Positions 8,181 through 13,071 of a stretch of DNA of 13,071 nucleotides are shown here, piece by piece. This DNA comes from Desulfobacteraceae bacterium. Its GTDB lineage: Bacteria; Desulfobacterota; Desulfobacteria; Desulfobacterales; Desulfobacteraceae. The translations under genes and the position numbers were made by a program. The notes under the pieces were generated by a model. The model made no database searches. It was not told where the DNA came from and was given only the letters and a program-made list of their open reading frames with translations. The DNA is taken from assembly GCA_022712835.1 (NCBI GenBank), contig JAFLJU010000158.1, positions 1-13,071 of the forward strand, written 5' to 3'. Numbering within the stretch: position 1 is the stretch's first letter; each line of letters begins with the position of its first letter.

Positions 8181-8413
8181 TTATTCTTTGTTTTCTATCG
8201 AGTTTTAATGCTTAAAAGTATTAGGGTAAGCCCGGCAACTGGAATCCTGAGCAGGACTGGATCAAGAATGTAGGCCCTGTATTGAGCTTCGAAAAGAATG
8301 TAGATGTGGTCAATGGATAAACTGTGATTTTTGCCAAACAAAATGAAGAGGGAAAGCCGACGTCCTAATTAGACTATACTACAATGGCAGAATCAAAATT
8401 GGCTCCAAATAAC
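8181..8413 (+). other. Long leader between the riboswitch and the DUF4214 gene
   Basis: About 230 nt of presumed transcribed leader. It has an AU-rich hairpin (TAATGCTT/AAGTATTA, around 8206-8223), a small GGG-TAAG-CCC hairpin (8224-8233), and a short direct repeat AAGAATGTAG near 8264 and 8294. A 31-codon open stretch (8225-8317) reads like protein (NWNPEQDWIKNVGPVLSFEK) but has no start codon or ribosome binding site at its beginning. No T-tracted terminator was found, so the expression platform of the riboswitch is not identified. Confidence 0.35.
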
Positions 8414-8450
8414 GGATCTTCATACTTTTCTTGACAGAAAGGATCTTCAT
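8414..8450 (+). repeat. Direct repeat GGATCTTCAT around the -35 element
   Basis: Two exact copies of GGATCTTCAT lie at 8414-8423 and 8441-8450, 27 bp apart. One is just upstream of the TTGACA at 8431 and the other falls in the -35/-10 spacer, as would suit a regulator site. The function is inferred from position only. Confidence 0.5.
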
Positions 8451-8460
8451 GTCATATTAT
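8431..8460 (+). promoter_or_regulatory. Sigma-70-like promoter proximal to the DUF4214 gene
   Basis: A perfect TTGACA (8431-8436) and TATTAT (8455-8460) are 18 nt apart. Transcription from here would start near 8467 and skip the riboswitch altogether, leaving a leader of about 86 nt. Confidence 0.5.
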
Positions 8461-8552
8461 TTAAATAATTGTATTTATAACTGTTAAAATCTCTTGCAAC
8501 TAAAAACATCACATCCTGGATGAAAAATAATTGGTCAACTAAGGAGAAAGTT

Positions 8553-11165
8553 ATGGGCAGAAACTATACTTCCTTTTTAATAACTTTAACTTTAAGCTTT
8601 TTATCGATTACCACTCTTTATGCTGCGACATATAACGCGACAGGGATATGGACAGCTTCCTCCTACGGCGGATGGGTAAATTTCGGCAATGCTGGGTGTG
8701 TTAAGGATCCGAATAAAACTGTATCCGCCATCATAAATCAGACTGGAGATACCATTTCCTTTGTTGCCGACGGCACCCTTTATACAGGTAGTGTGTCCGG
8801 AAGTGATTATACTGTTTCATCTTCACGCCCTTCAGAAGGGGGGACAACAACAGTCACATATCAAATTTCATTGGCCTCAGCTAATTCCGGCTCCGGCACA
8901 ACGACCTGGAGCTGGACAGATGGTTATTATTCCTGTAACGGGGGCGGTAGCTTTACGATTACGAAACTTACGGGTCCTGCCTCTTATAATGCTACGGGGG
9001 TATGGTATTATTCAACTTCAGGGAACTGGGCTGACGGATGTTATACCGATTCCCCAGAATCTGGTTATTTGGCTATAATTCAGAATTCAGACACCTTTAC
9101 CTATACGGACCAACGTGGCATTCATACAGGGAGAATAGTCGGTACTGAGTCTCTCTCCTCAATCAGATATCCCGAGGATGCCGGCTATACTACACAAGTT
9201 ATTCATATCACAATGTCCGGCAGTTCCAACGGTATAGGTACCGTGACATGGACCTGGACTGATGGGTACGCTTCTTGTAACGGTGGAAGTATAATTTCCA
9301 TTTGGAAACAACCAACCGATGTCACTTATGATGCTTCAGGAGAATGGACATATATAGCTGGGACAACATCGGGAACACTCACTATCAGTCAAGAGAATAA
9401 TGAACTTAGAGTCAATGGTTTTAACGGCAGTCATTTCGGAGTTGTCAGTTCTGAAAATTATATCGCTATTGCTTCATACCCCAGTAACAATGGTACAATG
9501 ACCGAATCGATCCTTTTCAGTCTCAATTCCGGTATGGCGGCTACCGGGAGAATAGAGAGATACTGGACTAATGGTTACTCTGAAGATTGGACCAGTAAAG
9601 CGCTTTCATTAACAAAAACTTCACTCGTAAATGCCGCACCAGCTGCTCCGGGATTGTCCTCTCCAAAAGACGGAGCAATAGAAATACCCAAGACGGTGAC
9701 TCTCCAGGCAGGCGCGTTCTCAGATTTGGACTCCGGTGACTTTCATTCACAAACAGAATGGCAAATCAGTACGTCCAGTGACTTTTCGAGTAAAGTCCTT
9801 GGGACAACAAGCGATGTCAACCTTACCTCCTACACAGTTCCGGAATTTACCCTGGTCAGTGGTAATCAATATTGGTGGCGGGTCAAATTTTATGATAGCA
9901 ATTTAAAAGGTTCAAACTGGTCCGGCAGCAGATCATTCACAGTCACAAGCGTGACAAATGATGCCAACGATAACGGTATACCTGATAAGAGTGAAAATTC
10001 TACCGTTGATCTGGATAATGATGGTACAATTGACAATAATCAGACTGATATAATTAAGAGTATGGATACGGCTATAGGCAGCGGACAAATGGGAGTTTCT
10101 CGAAAATATGATCTGAATATATCTTCAATTGATTCAATCAATTCAATTGACCCAGACTCAATATCTTCTGTTGCACGACCTCATTATATGCCTTTGGGAA
10201 TGATTAATCTTGGGCTTTCAGTTATACGGCCAGCAGACTCCGTTGATGTGAAAATATATTTTTCCCAGGCAGCCCCTGCCAACGTAAACTGGTACATGTA
10301 TAATCCGATACATGGCTGGATGGACTATTCTGCCAAAGGTCTTGCCAGCTTCAGCTCAGATAGAAAATCAGTGACAGTGAGATTGAAGGACTGGGGACAT
10401 GGTGATTCTGATGGTATTGCCAATGGTATTATTGTTGACCCAAGTGGATATGGAATAGCCTCATGGATTAAAGGTGCTGTAACAGATTCATCAACAGGTC
10501 AGAAAATCACCTCGGCAACATTAAGTTTTGAAGGAATAGAACTTAGTTTAAATTCTTTGCTTGATGGGAATTTTTTGAGCATGATTCTCCCTGGTACTTA
10601 TAATTTTACGGTCTCAGCTCCGAATTATACCTCACAGACCCTTTTAAACGTACCTATCTCAGAAGGTGCAATTGTAACCAAGGATATTGTTTTATCAAGT
10701 AAAGTAACCGAACAACAAGTAGCCGAACTCTATGTGGCAACATTCAACAGAGCCCCTGATAAACCAGGGCTTGACTTCTGGGTAAATGATTCCGGATTCA
10801 CAATCGAGCAAATTGCAGAAAGTTTCTTTGATCAGACCGAAACCCAGAATCTCTATCCCCCCGGAACTACGGAGACTGTCTTTGTCACATCCGCCTATGA
10901 TAATCTTTTTAATAGAGCTCCTGATGTGGCAGGGCTTGATTACTGGGTTGATGCCCTTGTAAGCGGTGCTGTGACAAGACCTGTCATGATTGAAGCCGTG
11001 AAAAACGGTGCTCAGGGAACCGATGCAGAAATCGTTGCCAACAAGGCTGAGGTCGGACTGTATTATGCTTCTTTAGGTCTTGAAGGTGGTGGTTTTTCTC
11101 TTGCCGGTATCACAGATGATGTAGCCACAATTGCGGCTGCAAAAATAGCGGTGGATAACTTATAG
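8553..11165 (+). CDS. Secreted multidomain protein with triplicated N-terminal domain, choice-of-anchor U type domain and DUF4214 repeats
   Basis: An 870-residue exported protein of unknown function, probably a surface or matrix protein. The start at 8553 is chosen because AAGGAG (8541-8546) lies 6 nt upstream and the product opens with a signal peptide (MGRNYTSFLI..., predicted cut after LYA, residue 24); an ATG at 8520 would place 11 polar residues before it. Then come three tandem copies of a Trp/Gly-rich beta domain (about 26-140, 144-255, 258-358), an Fn3-like module (about 362-465), an Asp-rich DANDNGIPD...DLDNDGTID segment (470-494) like a calcium-binding type-3 or dockerin-type loop, a choice-of-anchor U type domain (about 545-635, ending DSDGIANGIIVDP), a carboxypeptidase-regulatory-like beta domain (638-716) and DUF4214 (718-870) with FNRAPD--GLDFWV and FNRAPDVAGLDYWV copies. 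Regulation is probably by c-di-GMP through the upstream riboswitch. No LPXTG, PEP-CTERM or membrane anchor is seen. Confidence 0.85.
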   Translation: MGRNYTSFLITLTLSFLSITTLYAATYNATGIWTASSYGGWVNFGNAGCVKDPNKTVSAIINQTGDTISFVADGTLYTGSVSGSDYTVSSSRPSEGGTTTVTYQISLASANSGSGTTTWSWTDGYYSCNGGGSFTITKLTGPASYNATGVWYYSTSGNWADGCYTDSPESGYLAIIQNSDTFTYTDQRGIHTGRIVGTESLSSIRYPEDAGYTTQVIHITMSGSSNGIGTVTWTWTDGYASCNGGSIISIWKQPTDVTYDASGEWTYIAGTTSGTLTISQENNELRVNGFNGSHFGVVSSENYIAIASYPSNNGTMTESILFSLNSGMAATGRIERYWTNGYSEDWTSKALSLTKTSLVNAAPAAPGLSSPKDGAIEIPKTVTLQAGAFSDLDSGDFHSQTEWQISTSSDFSSKVLGTTSDVNLTSYTVPEFTLVSGNQYWWRVKFYDSNLKGSNWSGSRSFTVTSVTNDANDNGIPDKSENSTVDLDNDGTIDNNQTDIIKSMDTAIGSGQMGVSRKYDLNISSIDSINSIDPDSISSVARPHYMPLGMINLGLSVIRPADSVDVKIYFSQAAPANVNWYMYNPIHGWMDYSAKGLASFSSDRKSVTVRLKDWGHGDSDGIANGIIVDPSGYGIASWIKGAVTDSSTGQKITSATLSFEGIELSLNSLLDGNFLSMILPGTYNFTVSAPNYTSQTLLNVPISEGAIVTKDIVLSSKVTEQQVAELYVATFNRAPDKPGLDFWVNDSGFTIEQIAESFFDQTETQNLYPPGTTETVFVTSAYDNLFNRAPDVAGLDYWVDALVSGAVTRPVMIEAVKNGAQGTDAEIVANKAEVGLYYASLGLEGGGFSLAGITDDVATIAAAKIAVDNL

Positions 11166-11194
11166 AAAAGAATTTAACTATTTCATAACCTGGG

Positions 11195-11222
11195 GCAGGG
11201 TCATTCATTTGGCTCTGCTTTT
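11195..11222 (+). terminator. Intrinsic terminator of the DUF4214 gene
   Basis: GCAGGGTC (11195-11202 region) pairs with GGCTCTGC (11211-11218) over eight positions including two G-U pairs, with an 8-nt loop and TTTT after it. It lies about 30 bp past the stop codon, the place expected for the terminator of this single gene. Confidence 0.55.
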
Positions 11223-11480
11223 GTCCTTGTGTTTTCTTATTATACTAAGAATTTTGATTCAACTATATGAGCCAAGAATGCTATTATAAGCCATTCTTCC
11301 GTATTCCAGTATATAATATATACATCACATTTTAGCAGAATCTAAAAAATTCCTTCCCGGGATCTGAAGAAAAATCAAGTTGGTCTCCAAATTATGTTGC
11401 GCCTTTTTTATGTTGCGAGTTTTACCCCGCCTGATCCCGCAGACTCCGCCCCTCCATTCGTATAGCCCGATCATAGACCT
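11223..11480. repeat. Intergenic stretch with inverted repeats and a TATGTTGCG pair
   Basis: There is no gene here. Visible structures are an inverted repeat AAGAATG/CATTCTT (11274-11280 and 11292-11298), an AT-rich near-palindrome GTATATAATATATAC (11309-11323), and two direct copies of TATGTTGCG (11393-11401 and 11409-11417). The last pair stands just before a transposon-associated gene relic and may be part of an old element end with repeated transposase sites; that reading is inference. Confidence 0.35.
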
Positions 11481-11497
11481 TAGGAGGAACTATATCT

Positions 11498-11593
11498 ATG
11501 AAAAAGAAAAGATGACAGCTTAGGTGTAAAAACTGTCACAATTTTTTCATACCAGATCCCCGCCATCAAAAAAAAGAGTTCTGTCACGGCTAA
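11498..11593 (+). pseudogene. Relic of a small transposon-associated CxxC protein
   Basis: A good Shine-Dalgarno sequence AGGAGG (11482-11487) precedes ATG 11498, but the frame stops after MKKKR (TGA 11513-11515). Past that stop the same frame continues with QLRCKNCHNFFIPDPRHQ and KKEFC until a second stop (TAA 11591-11593). The pattern RCKNC--FF-PDPR--...C resembles small zinc-ribbon proteins that I recall next to transposase genes in Desulfobacterota, where CKxCGxxFxPDPR is followed by two more Cys. Here the second Cys pair and the rest of the protein are not recognisable. With two in-frame stops it should be non-functional. The family attribution is from memory. Confidence 0.45.
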
Positions 11594-11681
11594 CACCATA
11601 AAAGTTCGTTCTGCCTGATTTGTAATCACTGTCAGCGACCAAGTATACCGGCTATTCAATTTTTTAGATAACTGATGATTC

Positions 11682-11710
11682 TTGCAAAAACCTGAAAGAT
11701 CATATATATT
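11682..11710 (+). promoter_or_regulatory. Candidate promoter of the SpoIIAA-like gene
   Basis: TTGCAA (11682-11687) and TATATT (11705-11710) are 17 nt apart, about 65 nt upstream of the ATG at 11775. The gene has no co-directional neighbour close upstream, so it needs its own promoter. Confidence 0.4.
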
Positions 11711-11774
11711 TTCCGAATTCAATTGATTCATTTTATTATGTATGTATGAAATCGTAGAGAGTGAGGGCGTCAAC

Positions 11775-12155
11775 ATGGAATATTGGATTGATACTTCCAT
11801 CAATAGTTTTTTGAAAATCATCATTTCAGGTGTTGTAAAAAGAATCGACCTAAATCCAGTGTTATCAGAAATAATAATGCATCATGACTATGCTGAAAAA
11901 CATACATTATGGGATTATTCTTCTGCACAACTTGACTTAAACATAGACGACATTAAAGAACTATCTGGAATTTTGAAATTGATCAAACCTAAAACTGATA
12001 ATTTTGCCAACAAATCTGTAATTGTTGTTCCTGGAGAAATGGATAAAGCAAAGGTTGATTTTTTCATTTCAATAGCTAAATCTGGACCGTTAGAATTCAA
12101 AGTTTTTCAGGACGCCAAATCAGCGGAAAACTTTCTGCGGGAATTATGTGAATAG
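11775..12155 (+). CDS. Small SpoIIAA/STAS-like domain protein
   Basis: A 126-residue soluble protein. The start at 11775 (MEYWIDTS) is preferred over ATG 11742 because GAGGG lies 7 nt upstream of it and none precedes the other. The layout fits the STAS/SEC14-like (SpoIIAA-like) family of short cytoplasmic proteins: an opening beta hairpin LKIIISGVVKRID (13-25), a central TLWDYSSAQLDLN (44-56) where these proteins have L-D----, a helix, then SVIVVPGEMDKAKVDFF (81-97) and LEFKVFQDAKSAENFL (106-121), corresponding to the family's closing strand and VF-d---A--WL helix. The serine phosphorylated in true SpoIIAA anti-sigma antagonists is not evident, so a partner-switching role is not supported. 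Function is unknown. It stands alone between a transposon relic and non-coding DNA. Confidence 0.7.
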   Translation: MEYWIDTSINSFLKIIISGVVKRIDLNPVLSEIIMHHDYAEKHTLWDYSSAQLDLNIDDIKELSGILKLIKPKTDNFANKSVIVVPGEMDKAKVDFFISIAKSGPLEFKVFQDAKSAENFLRELCE

Positions 12156-12506
12156 TGCTATTTTCTCAAGGAAAGATACAAGTTTATTTCTCAGAGATCG
12201 AGATTGCATTATTACCTGATACCTGGGACAGATTTCACAGCGGCTATATGTATTCCTAGGGCTTAGTCCAAACAAAATTTAAGCACCCTATATATGGTAT
12301 GATAGGTTTTTCCAGAATGAAAGTTTCCATTCAAATATATGAACCGGCAACAGCACCCGAACTGATCTTTCTATCCGAATCCGAATTCTAATAATATTCA
12401 GATCAAATTTTCATGTTAGTGAACGATTTTGATTAAACATGGATTGTTTTCCGGGTATGGCAACATCTGTATCGGTTACCGAGAATTGCGGGGGGTGACG
12501 GACCGC
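12156..12506. other. Non-coding or decayed region before the MinD/ParA-type gene
   Basis: About 350 bp with no supported gene. A 24-codon frame starting at ATG 12317 and ending at 12391 looks weakly coding but has no clear ribosome binding site and no known motif. An 18-codon frame at 12439-12495 is similar. No terminator of good quality follows the SpoIIAA-like gene. Confidence 0.4.
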
Positions 12507-12535
12507 TTGACATGGCTGTTCAATTTTGCAATAAA
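12507..12535 (+). promoter_or_regulatory. Candidate promoter of the MinD/ParA-type gene
   Basis: A perfect TTGACA (12507-12512) is followed after 17 nt by AATAAA (12530-12535), a 4 of 6 match. The expected start near 12542 would give a leader of about 30 nt before the ATT at 12574. That supports translation starting downstream of 12542 rather than from any codon before it. Confidence 0.4.
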
Positions 12536-12573
12536 TTGAAGATCACCCAACCAATTCAATAAAGGAATGGCTC

Positions 12574-13071
12574 ATTAAATTCACACAGATATATCCTATC
12601 GGCGGCGGTAAGGGCGGGATCGGAAAAAGTATGATAACCGCCAACCTAGGCGTTTTGCTTGCAAGACAAGGCAAGCGGGTGGTCTTGGTGGATCTGGACC
12701 TGGGCGCATCCAACCTGCACACTTTTATCGAGCAGACAGACACGGGCAGGGGGCTGGAAGATTTTTTAGGTAAGCAGGTTGACCAGCTGGAAGAGGTGGT
12801 CATGCCCACAAAGATCCCCAATTTGTTTTTTATCAGTTCCAGAAACTGCCTGACCGAAGCCGCTAATTTATACACCGCCCAGAAACAAAAGATTATCCGG
12901 GCCATCCAGAAACTTGATTTTGATGTGGTGCTCATGGATCTGGGGGCGGGCACAAATTTTAATATGCTCGATTTTTTCCTCACCTCCAACCAGGGGATTT
13001 TTATTTGCACTTCGGAACCCACATCCATTGAAAACTCATTTAATTTTATCAAGGCAGTCTATTTTCGTGTC
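12574..13071 (+). CDS. MinD/ParA-family P-loop ATPase, partial, with probable ATT start
   Basis: The N-terminal 166 residues of a deviant-Walker-A ATPase of the MinD/ParA/FlhG superfamily, which act as membrane- or DNA-associated positioning switches. Visible are the Walker A GGGKGGIGKS (10-19), switch I VDLDLGASNLHTF (39-51), Walker B VVLMDLGAG (118-126) and a TSEPTSIENSFNFIKA segment (146-161) typical of MinD-like proteins. The gene runs off the right edge. No ATG, GTG or TTG occurs in frame between the stop at 12532-12534 and the Walker A; the first ATG (12631) would delete the P-loop. ATT 12574 lies 7 nt after AAAGGA (12561-12566) and gives the natural-looking N-terminus IKFTQIYPIGGG. An out-of-frame ATG at 12567 suggests the alternative of a small indel or sequencing error. 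Which subfamily it belongs to (FlhG, MinD or other) cannot be decided from this part. Confidence 0.8.
   Translation, partial: MKFTQIYPIGGGKGGIGKSMITANLGVLLARQGKRVVLVDLDLGASNLHTFIEQTDTGRGLEDFLGKQVDQLEEVVMPTKIPNLFFISSRNCLTEAANLYTAQKQKIIRAIQKLDFDVVLMDLGAGTNFNMLDFFLTSNQGIFICTSEPTSIENSFNFIKAVYFRV

Noticed and set aside
8098..8208. A 36-codon coding-like frame through the riboswitch
   Set aside because: It has no start codon or ribosome binding site, and the RNA core motifs and GNRA hairpin explain the conservation.
8350..8372. GGGAAAGCC as a possible second GEMM aptamer
   Set aside because: The P2 hairpin and the GGACG joint are missing around it.
12210..12240. CCTGGGACAGATTTCACA, reminiscent of sequences near insertion elements
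   Set aside because: A single short similarity without inverted partner or transposase; not enough to call an element end.
12317..12391. A 24-codon frame with plausible composition
   Set aside because: It is too short, lacks a ribosome binding site and shows no known family features.
12543..13052. A 169-codon minus-strand frame at the right edge
   Set aside because: It is a shadow of the MinD/ParA-type gene on the plus strand.

Overview
The window reads as chromosome of a Gram-negative anaerobe of the Desulfobacterota type, most likely a sulfate reducer of the Desulfobacteraceae kind. This is an inference from the style of the proteins: a family-B DNA polymerase II, a large soluble hybrid kinase with several receivers, a FadD-type acyl-CoA ligase, a DUF4214 surface protein under a c-di-GMP riboswitch, and a MinD/ParA-type ATPase whose partial sequence resembles delta-proteobacterial homologues. 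No rRNA, tRNA, CRISPR array or complete mobile element was seen.

Left part (1-2602): a minus-strand relic of an IS91-type transposase runs off the left edge and ends about 45 bp before polB. The polB gene is broken. Two reading frames together carry all the polymerase motifs, but about 43 nt (about 14 residues) are missing between motif B and motif C, which shifts the frame. An intrinsic terminator is built into its last codons.

Middle (2609-7688): convergent with polB, 6 bp away, is a cytoplasmic hybrid histidine kinase on the minus strand (REC-HisKA-HATPase-REC-REC-HPt-like-REC). Its HPt-like domain lacks the phospho-accepting histidine. A 440-bp divergent intergenic region with several inverted repeats, a G10 tract and outward promoters separates it from a long-chain acyl-CoA ligase gene. 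That gene ends at a terminator whose loop holds a T8G9 run.

Right part (7690-12540): this is gene-poor and looks accessory. Its centrepiece is a well-formed GEMM-I c-di-GMP riboswitch with a sigma-54 (-24/-12) promoter placed so that transcription should start at the aptamer. About 370 nt downstream is a secreted 870-residue protein with a three-copy, Trp/Gly-rich N-terminal domain, an Fn3-like module, a calcium-binding type loop, a choice-of-anchor U type domain, a carboxypeptidase-regulatory-like fold and DUF4214 repeats. A second, sigma-70-like promoter lies between riboswitch and gene, so the gene may have a c-di-GMP-gated input and an ungated one. Further right are a degenerate transposon-associated CxxC protein relic, a small SpoIIAA/STAS-like protein with its own promoter, and about 380 bp of non-coding sequence.

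Right edge (12574-13071): the N-terminal part of a MinD/ParA-family ATPase runs off the window. It has no ATG, GTG or TTG codon upstream of its Walker A motif; an ATT codon sits at ideal distance from a Shine-Dalgarno sequence.
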